Source: Tetrapyrgos nigripes
Taxonomy: Eukaryota > Basidiomycota > Agaricomycetes > Agaricales > Campanellaceae
Assembly: GCA_013368315.1 (NCBI GenBank)
Contig: JAACJM010000005.1
Coordinates: 558,001-622,000, forward strand
Direction: 5' to 3'
DNA length: 64,000 bases
Positions 22,330-34,240 of this stretch are shown here, in pieces. The notes under the pieces were generated by a model that saw only the letters and a list, made by a program, of their open reading frames with translations, did no database searches and had not been told where the DNA came from. Positions within the stretch are counted from its first letter, which is position 1. Each line of letters begins with the position of its first letter. Position numbers and translations under genes: made by a program.

Positions 22330-24405
22330 TAGTCAATCACTAGCATCTTTGTTGTCCCAGTTAGCTTCATCATTGGACAGATTGTCCTCGAATTCCTCAT
22401 TCCTGCATAGCTCTGTGAACTCTTCTCTTTTGTACCACTCATCTATCAAGCTTCCAGACACTGGATCAATGTGCACATGCAAGTCAGAGCCACTGTTGAG
22501 TGGTTGTTCATTGTGATCATTGTCAGCAGGTATATCGTCATGCAAATCTGCAGTTGAAACAGCTGGAGGTTCATTGAGGCTTGTCGCATTGGTAGTTGGG
22601 TTCTTCAATTGTGCAAGGATGAAGTTAAAAGATGATGAATCATAAAGCTCACCTGTAGAGCTTTGAATTGGGCCAGAACAGCCACATAAGCTTTTGATTT
22701 GCAAAGGAAATCATTCATCTTACCACCTGAAGTAAGCTTGATATCGCCTTCATTGTACAAATCCTTTGCTGCATGGCCCATGGTATTTCCCAATCGAAAA
22801 GTGTGTACTTGCAAGAGTCTTGTATTCATCTCATAAGTGTGGGGAGGTATGAGTTTTACCATGGTGGCACAACTCAAAGCCATCTTCCATTATCTCTCAA
22901 AGATGCAGGAAGAACTCGGCATTGGGTGCTATTGTCAGGGACTGTATCTGCAAGGACCTTGAAGTCAAGAATGCCAATAGGAAAATAAGGTTGTGTTGTC
23001 TAGAACGGTCTTGAGGCATGGAGCCACTGGGCAGTTGCAAATATCTTGATATTGCAGGAAGGGTAAGGCTGAAATAGAAGCAGAATGGATAAGTGCAGAG
23101 ATAAAGCAGTTGTTCAGAGCAGACTAGGGTTTGAAAATATCAGGACTGGGGTACATGTAGATGTAGCTACTGTTTATATACTGTATGTATGAGTCACTAT
23201 GAGTCAGAACAATTCAAAGTAAGTAAATGAGTCAGTAAGACTCAGGTGCATGTGTTGTACCAGAAGGGGAAAATGTGGAGAAATGAAAGATAGGGGTAGC
23301 TGTAGACAACTCATGACAGCTATGAGCATACAGTGGAAGTAATCGTCGAATTCACCACCACTGCACTGTATCATAAACTCCAACCACTGATTGTAATGTC
23401 CTTGAAGAAGATCTTTCTCAATCCATTTGCCAAGTTCACCAGTAATATTGACAAGCAAGTTATCAAGGATGGCATGCGAGGTCTTTTGAGGACTCGTAGT
23501 GTATAAGGCAGTACATCTCCAGGAGAAATAGGATGTAGTTGAAGTTGGAAGAGCCAGCAAACACAAAAATCCAGATCTTCAGAAAACAATGTACAAATGT
23601 AAGTACTTTATACACATAAAGATATAAGCTACGCACCTTCATAATCTCCCAAAAGTGCCCTATATCACCCTCTGGAATCGCATAAGCAGCTTCCATCCAC
23701 CAGCCATACTCTTGGCTAGTACACAATCACTGGTAAAGATTTTGTCTTCAACATGGCCCAATGAAACACTTTCAGAAGAACAAGTACCAGTTCACTTCCC
23801 AGAGGTACACACATTGATTCAGGAGTGTTCTCATAGGCAATTTTTGACAGTGCACACTGATATGCTTGAGGAGATGCATATTGTTTGACATGAGACTCAG
23901 CCATGTGAATCAGGGTATCTAGTGAGGGAATTTTGCTGTCCTTAGCCAGGGATTCGAAGTGCATTATGAGTGAATCTGCATCAGCTAGCTTGAAATAGAT
24001 CCTAAAGAAGTGTAAATGGACAGAAATCCCTGGAATTAGTATGTATGTCAGATAGAATGAACATGCTTTGAGATTCCAAGGGTGATACATGCCAGTTAAG
24101 GCAGCAATTCAAGAAAGTGATGATGGATCTGAACATGCTTCTGGACCATAGTGATTGGCTGCAAGAGAATTGGCCATATCTCGCACATAAAGATTTTTCT
24201 GGTCATTGATTTGTAGTTCTGTTGAAAGTCTTCTTTATTGCCGGACTGGGGGATGCTACCATACTTCCATACGTGACACAAAGCTGTGAAAGATCCACCA
24301 TCACTGGTAATCCAATCAAGCACATCGTTGCTGATGACAAGCTCAGGTTCGAGGCCTTTCTGCTCGTCAAAGTCAATGACAGCTCATTTCATCCTTTGGG
24401 TGGAC
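22330..24405 (-). pseudogene. DUF6589-type protein, C-terminal half
   Basis: Read on the minus strand from 24400: DFDEQKGLEPE, DWITSDGGSFTAL, HVWKYGS, then the helical segment with YFKLADADSLIMHFESLA, QYASPQAYQCALS and WWMEAAYAIPEGDIGHFWEIMK. Next come WIFVFAGSSNFNY, NLLVNITGELGKWIEKDL, GGEFDDYF and GNTMGHAAKDLYNEG. These motifs and their order match a big Agaricomycete family of unknown function that I recall as DUF6589. Several stops and frame changes and a solo LTR (22933-23318) break it. The N-terminal half is not upstream on this strand but at 24960-26285 in the opposite orientation. Confidence 0.75.
22933..23318 (-). mobile_element. Solo LTR, family L1, 386 bp, TSD GCTAT
   Basis: On the minus strand it starts TGTCATGAGT and ends GTCCCTGACA; GCTAT flanks both sides (22928-22932, 23319-23323). 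Aligns with 7672-8134, with about 77 bp less sequence. It sits exactly between FDDYFHCML and IAPNAEFF of the DUF6589-type coding trace. Confidence 0.9.
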
Positions 24406-24959
24406 ATCTCATACTTGGAGTTTGTATACAATCAGGATAGCTTTTGTAGGGCTTTAGCTACCTTATGAGAATTTTTTTGGCTTTTAAACCCCCAGCTAAG
24501 TGCTCTATTTGAGTATGAGTTTTGCGAAATGACTAAATTTCAAGTCTTTTCTTATTAACATACTTATATACTCATGATTACCTAGTCGCTCCTAGACAGA
24601 CATCATGATGGTCTACTAAAGTAGATATATGCAAGGGGGAGGCAGGCCACATATCCAGCACATAGAGTAGGGGGGGAGTCAAGGTCTGACCAAAAAAGTT
24701 TTTGACTGCACCTAAAATACAGTGCCAGTATCCCACAAGATAGCCAGTAATGCCAATGCCTCACTCGGAAAAAGGAAATACAACTGAATGGCTACACCTT
24801 CTGTCCCTACCAATCTTCCAGAATACTTACATTGCGAAAGACCTTCTCTGCTTGATTCCCCATTCCCATTGACACCCACTGACAGCCACAGTCGAAAACA
24901 AATCAAATGAACATATAACCACTTCAATACCCCTGCTGTTCCTGACACACCTCAGTATC

Positions 24960-26285
24960 TCTCAAACAACACTCCTGCCTGGCCATTGTTCAAACCTATC
25001 AGACCTGCCAAAAAGTCAGATAGCGAAAAGGCCTTCAATATCTTGGATGTTATTTCCCAAGAATTTACTGGAGGGATTGCAAAGTTCTTGGATGCTATTC
25101 TGACTTGCGAATCACGATGGACCCAACCATTTGATACCCCTATGTAATTGCATCATGGTCCAACACTGGCTTCAGGGACAGACAACAATACTGCCAATTC
25201 AAGTATTCGAGAAGATATACAATCATAAGTACAGCTATCCTACACACAAAGCCAATCTCAAGTCAGAACACAATCATCATTTTTCTCTGTCTGTCAACCT
25301 CTCTTCTATTCACTACACTCACATAGCCATCTCTTCCTGGGCTCTTCGCATAGTGGGAAATGGTCTCCATAAAGGCATCGAGAAGCTTACATATGACAAC
25401 AATAAAGATCCTGATTTTGAGACACAAGACTCTGTTGCATCGATGACACTAGAGAAGATCAAGTCTTTTAGTATGCCAAAGCATGACAAACAACTCAAGA
25501 GGCACGATCCAGCAGTCTGGTTCATCACGGAGTGCATGGCTGCCTCTTTGTCAGAAGGGAGTAGCTGTCTTGAAAAAAATACGACCTCATCCAATGGTAA
25601 GAGCCTTCTCTAGTTGTATCCTTACTACTAGTTAATGTCTTTTTGGATCCAAGTAGCATCCATTTCATTGTATATAGTCTGCCGCAACAAGTATGCTACA
25701 GGCTACTTGCTGTTGATTTTTGGGATATGGCATTTCACATGTCATTCTCATATTGATGTCAAGCAGATTCATACATGTCTCAGTCTCTCAGTTTCAGATT
25801 CCATGGCTCGGAACACCCTCAAACAGCTATCGAAAAGCGCTATGTCAAGTCTCCGAGAATCCTATGAGGAAGCATCCAGACATGGAGTGCTCAGTCACAG
25901 TACAACACTGGATAATACCCAAGAGTACGCACCCGTTCACGAATTTGGCCTTGGAAAGAAGTCTCCGCTATGTGTTGGATGCGCTGCTACTGCATGTGAG
26001 CTAACTGATGTCAAACTTGGCGCCTTTTTGTGTTTGGACTATATCCAACACGTAATCAATAACTCTCACTCGCAAATGACAGCTGAGTCTCTGTTGCAGG
26101 ACATTGCCTGGCCTCAGATGTGTACCGTTCTTGCTTTGCACTTTGTATGAGCCCTTCTCAAATACATTCCTTCTCTTGACTACTTTCATTCCCAATTGTT
26201 GCAAAGATTTCATTCAGAGCCAATTGCTATACATCAGATGAAGGAGGGTCGAAAGACCAATGTACAACCTCTAGGAACAACTTTT
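24960..26285 (+). pseudogene. DUF6589-type protein, N-terminal half, inverted
   Basis: Plus-strand trace: KAFNILDVISQEF (about 25035), ISSWALRIVGNGLHKGIEKL (25330), DPAVWFITECMAA (25508), CRNKYATGYLLLIFGIWHF (25680), DVKQIHTCLSLSVSDSMARNTL (25757), TACELTDVKLGAF (25995), WPQMCTVLALHFV (26110), LLKYIPSLDYFH (26155) and GRKTNVQPLGT (26245). These are the N-terminal motifs of the same family in the right order. The trace stops at about 26285, at the point where the family would continue with the residues found at 24400 on the minus strand. Introns of 50-60 bp can be guessed near 25595. Function unknown. Confidence 0.75.
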
Positions 26286-26834
26286 TGGATGTGTGTATTG
26301 AGCAATGGATGCATGGGCCCACCAGCCCGCAGGTGACCCACACAATTCTTGCAACCAAGTGTACACATTTTGGGTTGCTGAATCTGAATATGCCATTATA
26401 ATTGCAGTATCTGTAGTGGTTATAGAGATATGGCCAAAATAATGTCTAAAATATAGTACAAGCCATTGCATCAAATCAGCTGAGTTTTCTATATTCTTCT
26501 TCCTGTGGATCATGCAGAAATAGTGCATGATGTGGGTATGACAGTCATGGTGGCAAGAACAAGGTTCAATATCTGACCATGATGGGAAGAATCATAAAAC
26601 TTTCTATTCATGTCCTGTCAGCAGATACGAAGATGGGAACTTGCCTGGAAAGTGCCTTCTCTGATAATTGATATGGAGGCTGTTACCTCACAAGAATAAT
26701 GATCATCTGTGAAATTGTTCAAGCATTCAGCAGGTGTCACTTACCATATTAGGATAGCAGAAAGGGCAAGACCTTGGCCACACGAAATGCAATTTATTTG
26801 CATGTACTCCACTAGTTAAAAAAATTTGTTGTTG

Positions 26835-26960
26835 GGTATGGCAACTCTGCCTGTACAGGTACAGGTTGGCACAGGTTTCCAAATCTGGAACTGTACCCAT
26901 ACCTGTTAGGGAACAGTATGGATATCCCATGGGTAAAAATTTCTGATTGGTGGGTAGTGG
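26835..26960. repeat. Word-repeat element (GGTACAGGTT type)
   Basis: Words CTGTACAGGTACAGG, GGCACAGG, CTGTACCCATACC and GGTATGGCAAC. Similar design to 7440, 8745 and 28560. From 26290 to 26830 I see no gene. Confidence 0.5.
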
Positions 26961-27101
26961 CAGGGCAGACTGGTCAGAGGCAAAACCCACTGGTTACTGG
27001 GGAAAGATGCCACTGCTTCACATAGTATGGTTGCAGCGTTAGCCATATTAGGAATATCATACTGTGGTTATTCAGAAGAGATTCACTGTAAGAATGAGAT
27101 A

Positions 27102-27349
27102 CTTTCCCATTTTGTTCAATTTGCAAGTCATGTGTCACACACCCCCCAAAATTTGCGAAAGAAATTCGGCCGTCACACATCAGAAAAACCCATTTGCAAA
27201 ATCCCTGCCAAGATACGTTTCAAAATTGGTAATTTCTCTATCAAATTTTGCGAAATTTCACGAAAAAAAGTTTGAATCATGGCAATCAAAAAATTCGCGA
27301 GGGCATGTCACAGTCACAATACCCTCGCAAATTGAACAAAATGGGACAG
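27102..27349. mobile_element. MITE with TA duplication, 248 bp
   Basis: Inverted ends CTTTCCCATTTTGTTCAA and, complemented, CTGTCCCATTTTGTTCAA, extending over about 27 bp; TA at 27100-27101 and 27350-27351. The body is full of TTTCGCAAAAT-like words in both orientations. The ORFs here come from the element. Confidence 0.85.
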
Positions 27350-28164
27350 TAAGTAATCATGCAATGCCTATTTGTACTTAGAACCCCAGTGTTTATATTG
27401 CCTGGCTTGATACAGCCTGTACAACCAATTCACTATATTCTTGAACTGCAGGTTGTAGCTGATCATGATTGTAAAAACAGGGCTGATCAATTGACTGACA
27501 GCGTGTACTTGTACACTTGTGCATTGGCTATAGACTCAAGGATCCAGACTGACAATACACAGATAGTCATGTGTATGTAGTCTGGTTTTTTCTCACAGGG
27601 CGGGGCCATGCCAGGATTCTGAAGAGGTAAGCTAGATATTTCCTGTGGTCTCTTGCCTCAAATCCAAATATTATTACACTACTAGTAGTACTTTAAACTA
27701 AATTTACAATGGTAAAAGACATCCAAATTTTGGAGGAGGTTTGTGGCCAAAAAGTTGAGCTTTGGATGCTCCAAGTTCTAGGTGGCATTACCCAGCATTA
27801 ATCTGGCAATTCCTCTAAGCGGTAGCTGGTCAATGAAAATGAGTGTCTGTGCAGCGAAATTTGCTCCAGTTTTCTGTGTATGTTTATTTACAGTTTTATC
27901 ACTCAGCTCTAGAGCTAATGAGCGAGCAGAACTGTGGGAACACTGTTAGCTTATGTAACAATGCCTGGCACAGCCCCACATAACAAAAGAAAACTAGACT
28001 ACATTGGCTACATAAATACATACATACATATCAAAGGGTAAAGGTGAAAGGACTTAGGAAAATCTGATGCAACTTGAGTCAGACCGAAAAGCTGATGCAT
28101 TGTCCTCGGACTGAGTCTACCAATCATTTGGTTGTCAGCATAGACTGGCCAATGGAAATTGCAG

Positions 28165-28231
28165 GCATGGAAAAGTTGTGATTGAATTGCAAAGGTCACC
28201 TAAGTTGACTCAGCCTAAAGGCCTTGTAACA
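28165..28231 (+). repeat. Tail of short interspersed repeat R1
   Basis: AAGTTGACTCAGCCTAAAGG followed by CCTTGTAA matches the 3' end of the copy at 45090-45122. The 5' end cannot be placed. From 27350 to 28160 no gene is visible. Confidence 0.5.
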
Positions 28232-28559
28232 GGTACTGATGCAGAGATTGTACAACATATATAGATACCTTATAACAGTATCTTAGTATATAGAGACAGT
28301 TTTACATACATGATATCTCTAAGTAAACATGAATCTATATGAGCTTTTCTTAAGTCACAATGAACTTTCTCACATTGCCCTCAAGTCAAATTAAATTTGT
28401 CTTAAGTCTGTTTGTACTATCAAGAATGCACTACTGAGACTTTACAAACATTGTTAGGGCTGCAAGAAAAACTTAAGTAAGTCCATAGGACTATTTTAAG
28501 TCTACAGTGTAATAAGCATGTAAGATGCAACAAATTGATAAGATGGTCTTCCAGCATCA

Positions 28560-28815
28560 ATAGCAGGCAGCAGGTCACAGGTTTGGAGTGGGACAAGATA
28601 AGCCAACCTGTCCCTGTACCCATGACCTGTCACTTACCCGCAAACCGATACTATTCCCTAGTACCCATTGGACCCTTACTCTTACCCATGGCAACCCACA
28701 TCAGTATTCTGACAACTTACTGGGTTTGACTGGTTTTGACTGGTACCAGCCAAAACCAGTAAAAACCAGCCAACCATTTACCAGCAAACCAACTGAAAAT
28801 TTTTGCAACCAGTGA
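28560..28815. repeat. Two adjacent word-repeat stretches
   Basis: 28560-28700 is built of ACCTGTCCC/TTACCCATGG words and ends in CCCATGGCAACCCAC. 28725-28812 is a hairpin of the word CTGGTTTTGACTGG against CCAGTAAAAACCAG. Both are non-coding. Confidence 0.6.
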
Positions 28816-28825
28816 AATGTCCACA

Positions 28826-29282
28826 ATGTCAGGGTTGCTAGTACACTCAATAACAAAACATCCCAAGTCACACAATGACTAGAACAATGAGGAAAATGAG
28901 TAAGCTGACTAAGCTCTACACTGCGTAGTAGTAGTATGGAGCAGAGATGAAGTGAACAAAGAATCAAATATCAAAGTCTGCTGGTATATATGTAAAAGAT
29001 CAATGAATAAGCGAGAGAGTTTCATAAAAATAGTAAAAGGATGAGAATGACAATGCGAGAAATAGGTACAATAGTGAAGATAGAACTGTGATAGCTAAAC
29101 ATAGTTTGACAAATATTATAGAGTTCAAGGTCAGTGCTATAAGGTTTAAAAGGAGTATGAATTGAAGGATAACAGAAATGAAAGAAAAAGTGTCAATGAG
29201 GAAATGCAATGGACAAATGATGAAGGAATGGGTTCAATGATGAGGTAGAGGAAGAAGGAGGGCAAAGAACTGTAGCAGTTCA
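28826..29282 (-). repeat. Putative 3' LTR of the chromovirus
   Basis: On the minus strand a purine tract GAGGGGCAAA (29287-29296) precedes TGAACTGCTACAG at 29282; the segment ends ..CCCTGACA at 28826, like the L1 solo LTRs. No second copy exists here, so the borders rest on TG..CA and the purine tract. Confidence 0.45.
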
Positions 29283-29359
29283 TGAGATTTGCCCCTCTTT
29301 AAGGAGTGCTTTCACCTGGAGCACTTGTGCACTTTTCCAAATGTCTTGTATGCTGATCC

Positions 29360-29560
29360 CTATTGGTCAAACTGACAATCCTGCACGTATTAAGTTTGGC
29401 AGACAGTATGTGTTCAGGTGTTCACAATGAAAGGCCTCAATCATATCCTTTAGCTTCATCAATCCAGAGGCTGGTTCCCATGAGTTTTTGGAATCTGAGT
29501 AATCTAACCATTTGACCAGGTACTGAACACCTCAGCAATTTTTAGTAAGTTTCAAGTCTA
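29360..29560 (-). pseudogene. Chromodomain of the chromovirus integrase
   Basis: The minus strand encodes QYLVKWLDYSDSKNSWEPAS (about 29455-29528) and then GLMKLKDMIEAFH. YLVKW..Y....NSWEP is the chromodomain core that directs chromovirus integrase to marked chromatin. It is in a different frame from the upstream integrase, so the fusion is broken. Confidence 0.9.
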
Positions 29561-29726
29561 GAATCATTTCAATGTCATACTTGTTATCCTGTGGTAGTAA
29601 TTCTGCAGGTTCACCTGGGTAGTTCACTCCATGTGCTTCTGTTCTTTGTATGGTGAAAGTAGTTGGCAATTTTAGACGATAATTGACTTCACCAATGATA
29701 TCAGTGATTTTGAAAGGTCCATGATG

Positions 29727-30838
29727 TCAATTTCCCAACTTAGCTTTTGGGCTTGTTGTCTTCAAATTCTTTCCATCTAGTAGTACCTTATCCTCAACCT
29801 TGAACTTTACACTTTCTTCTACATGATCTTTGTTCTGCCTTTTCATCAACTCTGCCACAGTTGTTGTTCTTGAGGCGTTCCTCAACTTTTGGTACATGTG
29901 AAGAGGGATTGATTGAAGGGAAGAGTCAAGGAAGGTATCCATGGAGTAATTTGAATGATGATTTTCCTGTAGCTGAATGGACTTGAGTGTTGTGACAGAA
30001 CTCAGCATATGGCAGGTATTTGACCCAATCATCCTGACAGTAATTGCAGAAAGTTCATAGGTATTGTTTGAGTTCCTGATTGAATCTTTCTGTTTCACCA
30101 TCTGTCTGCAGGTGATAAGCTATACTAAGAGCTGAAGTAATACCTAACTTAGCATATATTCCTTTCATAACCTGACTTGTGAATTGTGGACCTCAATCTG
30201 ATATCATCTTGTCCCAAAAACCATATTGTCACCATGTGTTGTTGAAGAGTATGTCAATAGTACTGTTGCTATCAACATCCTTTTGGCACAGGGAAATGAC
30301 TACTGTCTTGGTTGACTGATCTACTGTGACATGGATTGCATTCAACTATGATGAAGTCAGTGGTAATGCTACCAAAAGGTCATTCTGGTACTTCATTTGG
30401 GACCAAATGTATGTGTAATGGATGGTTTTGCACCTTGGTTAATTGGCAAGTAGCACATCCTTCAACATAATCACAAATGAAAACTGACATACTGGGCCAC
30501 CAAAATTCTTGGCTAATCAATTCAGATGTTTTAAATTGGCCCAGGTGTCCTGCAGTGAGACTGTCATAGTGCATTTTGACTATGTCCCTTCATAGTTGTT
30601 GGTCATAATGGACATAAATCTTTCCCTTAAACAAAATGATTCCATCCTTGTAATTCCATTCCTGTTGATTTTTGACTAACGAGCGTGGACCATTGTTCAA
30701 GATGACTTCAAGGGCACTCACTACCTTGGCATCCTTCCTTGGACATTCCTGGGTCTGTCTTTTCAGTTCTGCATCTCCCATTGCAACTACTGCTCCTAGT
30801 CTTGTAGCATGTATCCTGAAGAACTTAGGATCCAGCAA
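29727..30838 (-). pseudogene. Integrase of the chromovirus
   Basis: The zinc-binding HHCC region is readable: HYDSLTAGHLGQFKT, EFWWPSMS and CATCQLTKVQ (30574-30400). The catalytic core (about 30350-30000) is broken by several stops, and a later frame (30101-29727) carries the C-terminal integrase part before the chromodomain. Upstream residues 30590-30838 link to RNase H. The enzyme would insert cDNA into the genome; here inactive. Confidence 0.75.
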
Positions 30839-30999
30839 TATTCTGTCTTTGTTATCATCCTCAACCCCCTCTTTATGATCTGGTTGTCAAGATAGAGGAT
30901 CACTTCATTTAAGACTTCCTGGTTTGTGGACAAGAATGAAGTCAAATTGTGTAAAGAATAATGCCATTCTTGCTTGTTGTCAGCTTAATTTCTGAGATG

Positions 31000-32160
31000 T
31001 CCTGAAATATTCCAAGTTCTTGTGATCAATTAAGATCTTGATGGTGTGGTGCCCCTTCCAGGTAGTGTCGCCAAGCTTCTAATGCTCATATAATTGCCAG
31101 TAGCTCTTTATCATGAATACTGTAATTCTGTTCTGTTTCAGATAAGGATTTCAATAGATATGTGACTGGATGCTATTTATCATCAGAACCCCTTTGTGAT
31201 AGGATTCCTCCTGTAGCATAGTCAGAAGTGTCAACCTCTACTCTACATCGTTTAGAAAGATCAGGCATTAAGAGAACTGGTGAAGAGGTGAATGCATCTT
31301 TGAGTGCCTGGAAGGCTTCTTCAGTCTTGGTAGACCATTTCCAAGATTCATCCTTTTTGGTTAGATCACAAAGTGGTCAAGCAGCTTTAGAAAAGTCCTG
31401 TATGAACTGACAGTAGAATTTCTGAATCCAAGGGACAATTCAACATCCTTGAATGATTGTGGGGTTGGCTATTCAGTGACACCTTTAACTTTGATTGGAT
31501 CCATTGCCAAGGTGTTGTGTGAGATGATCAAACCAAGGAATTCTACTGAATCGGTTTCAAAGGTGCACTTCTCTGGTTTTGCATAGAGGTCATTGTCTTG
31601 AAGTTGTGCTAGTACTTGCTTGACCATTTGTTGATGTTCCTCTAAGGTCTCCAAAAAGATCAGGATATCATCCATATAGATAACCACTTTTCCAGAATTG
31701 ATGAGGTCCTTGAAAAGAGTGTTCATCATTGCTGGAAATGTGGCAAGGGAATTCATAAGACCAAAGAACATCACCATTGGTTCAAAAGGTCCGCCTTCCA
31801 TTCATCCCATTCTTTAATTTATACATTGTTATATCTCCACTGAAGATCAATTTTGGAAAAGACTTGTGCTTCTTTGAGTTTGTCTACCAACCTGATATGA
31901 GTGGTAAAGGATATTTGTTTTTCACAGTTCCATGATTCAATGCTTGATAATCCTGTATGGGATGCAGCTTTCCATCTTTCTTTTTAATGAAGAAGAAAGG
32001 ACTTGCCATAGGAGATTTCAAAGGCCTTATATGTCCTTTGTTTAAGTTTTCATCAATGAAGCTATCAAGCTCCTTTTGTTTGACAGGTGATACAGGATAG
32101 GTTTTGCAAAGACAAGGTTTGAAGTCTGTTTTCAATTTGATAGCATGGTCCCATTCGCTG
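31000..32160 (-). pseudogene. Reverse transcriptase / RNase H of the chromovirus
   Basis: [33 protein letters not shown] and DYQALN (32100-31900) are RT fingers motifs; FGLMNSLATF and VIYMDDILIF (about 31690) give the catalytic YMDD box, followed by FLGLIIS. RNase H-like sequence continues to about 31000. Frames change near 31805 and 31880, so no single product is possible. Confidence 0.88.
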
Positions 32161-32879
32161 TGCTCTGGTAATCATTCTGAAGTTTGTTTGTCAAAAACCC
32201 ATAGAAACTGATGATATTGAGACAGAATCTTATCTGCAAGAGGCATATCTTTCTTGGGATCTTGAGCCACTTCTGCAAGTTCCTGAGCCTTGGTAAATCC
32301 AGCATGGATACTGATATCTGGTATCTCAGTTAATTACAAGCCTTGTATTGGGTACTCCTCTTCTCTTCTCAAAAGGTTTTCCATAACCTCTTGTTCCCAC
32401 TGGCTTGGAATATCCTTATGCCCATAGTCTTCTTTGGTAAAGATTGTTGTAACTTCTGAGGTGCAATGAAAAATTTGAATGGGAATACGACATCTTCAGC
32501 TGCAACTTTTGGTTGTGTGATTGGTTTGAATCATCCAATGGGTTCTGACCATTTGACCTGATAGTCCTTGTGATGAGTCTGTGGGTCAGTGATGGTTTAG
32601 TGCATAGGTTAAGAACTGGGGGATTTTCCAAGGTACATGTCTTGGGACATCTAGTCATATCCACTCAAGAGAACAATCAATCTATGTTTGGATTATGTTC
32701 TTCTAGCCAGTCAGTGCTAAGAATCACATTGTGATCTCCAATGTCTGTAACATAGATTTGGCTCATTCTTCATGATACAATCTTTTGTTCTTGGAGTAGA
32801 TCTGGAGTTTTTGAATGGTGTAATGGTGTACCCATCCCCAACATTGTGCACAGGGAAGGGATTATTGATGGGAAGAAGG

Positions 32880-33410
32880 GTCAAGTGATTTTTCATCTGA
32901 ATCTTGTGTTAATAATAACACCTTCTGCACTGCTGTCTATTAAAGCTTCTGTGTTGATTTTTCTCCCAGTAACTGGGGAAAGGTGCCACTGCTTCACATG
33001 GCAAATTATGAGGCCCATTATTGGATAAATAAAATGGTTTCGTATGCAGTAAAAAATCAGATAGAGGACACCTTCAATTATAAATGACCTTGGATTGGGT
33101 GGAGGAAGCCATAGTGGTTCAGAGAGCGGCTCTTGGTGACTTTCGACGGCTACTGAGGGAAGGAAAACATGTCTGAAGCTCATTGTGGTTGGGCCTGTAG
33201 TCATTGACAGCGGAAAGGACTTGTGACATACTCACATCATATCAAGCGTCAGTTGAAATGGCAGTGTTTGGGCATTTCAGAGTGCTGAGGTGGCGTGTAA
33301 AAGTTAGAACCCGTGAGAACCTTTGGTACTCAATTGGGGGGTCAACATAAGTTAACTCGGCCTAAAGGGCCTCGTAATTTTGCCAATAAATTTGGTTGGC
33401 AGTGTTATTG
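32880..33410 (-). pseudogene. Protease region of the chromovirus, split by repeat R1
   Basis: TEALIDSSAEGVIINTRF (about 32945-32890) is a retroviral-type aspartic protease start; the expected Asp-Ser-Gly reads DSS, so the active-site Gly is lost. Immediately upstream the frame enters a 401-bp repeat (32973-33373). Removing the repeat and one GTAA copy rejoins PTKFIGKI to TGRKINTEA in the same frame. Confidence 0.8.
32973..33373 (+). repeat. Short interspersed repeat R1, full copy, TSD GTAA
   Basis: Starts CTGGGGAAAGGTGCCACTGC, includes CACATGGCAAATTATGAGGCC, TGACCTTGGATTGG, TTAGAACCCGTGAGAA and ends GGCCTAAAGGGCCTC. GTAA lies on both sides (32969-32972, 33374-33377). Head and tail are shared with 44852-45118; the tail with 11680-11963. 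Confidence 0.8.
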
Positions 33411-33539
33411 AAGGTACCTGGACATTCTCAATTCTGAAGGAAAGGTATGCTCACAAGAAGGGTATAACACGCAATATTGATTGTTCATATAATGTCCAGC
33501 ATATTGTACAGCTCCTCCTGACAACATAGCAGGGGAGTG

Positions 33540-34240
33540 ATTTAAAAATCCAATTTTGAAATAACATCCTTCAAATATACAGTGGCTTGTTCTTTCTCTT
33601 CTCCTTCCAGACCCTTGACTCTGCTAACCATAACCAAAATGTAGGAAGACATTGACAATGTTTGGGCTACTGTTACAGGTGATGAACTAGACAATGATGA
33701 TGAAGAGGTCAAAATAGAGGTGTCAGGAGGAAATGGATCAGGGGTGTTTTGAGATGTAGACAATCTTGGGGTATTGTTTAGGAAGACAGGACATTCAGTG
33801 CTCATATGGCTTAGTTGTCTACACACAAAGCATGTTCCTAATTTACAAAGTCAATCCCTTTCTTTGGGCATCAGTTTAGTTAAAGCAGTAAAAGCTGATT
33901 GAGCACCTGATCCCATGTTCATGAATGCATTAACGCTAGCCACTGTCCATCCCTGAGAAGGACCTGGATTAGAAGTCAGTCTGGAAGAAGAGGAGGGGTT
34001 CCAATGTCTTGATTTCTCCTATTCATTCATATACTCCGAATGAATATCCATTGTCCTTGCCTTATACTCCTCGAAATCCTTCCGTTTCAGTGAAGTCTTT
34101 CCTGCATCTTTCCTCAACCTTTCAGGACCATATTTGTAGTAATCCAACAGTGTGGTGTCATTGAATTCTGAATCGCCCCTGTAAGTGTTGAACAGAACAT
34201 TATATTTTTCCAAGTCCATCCCTTGCATCCTCATATTTTT
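33540..34240 (-). pseudogene. Gag of the chromovirus
   Basis: A zinc knuckle CFVCRQLSHMSTEC (CX2CX4HX4C, about 33825-33780) identifies the nucleocapsid part; upstream an ORF with NTYRGDSEFNDTTLLDYYK (34234-34019) is gag capsid-like. The two lie in different frames with stops between them. Downstream of the knuckle is a Ser/Pro-rich linker. Confidence 0.8.
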
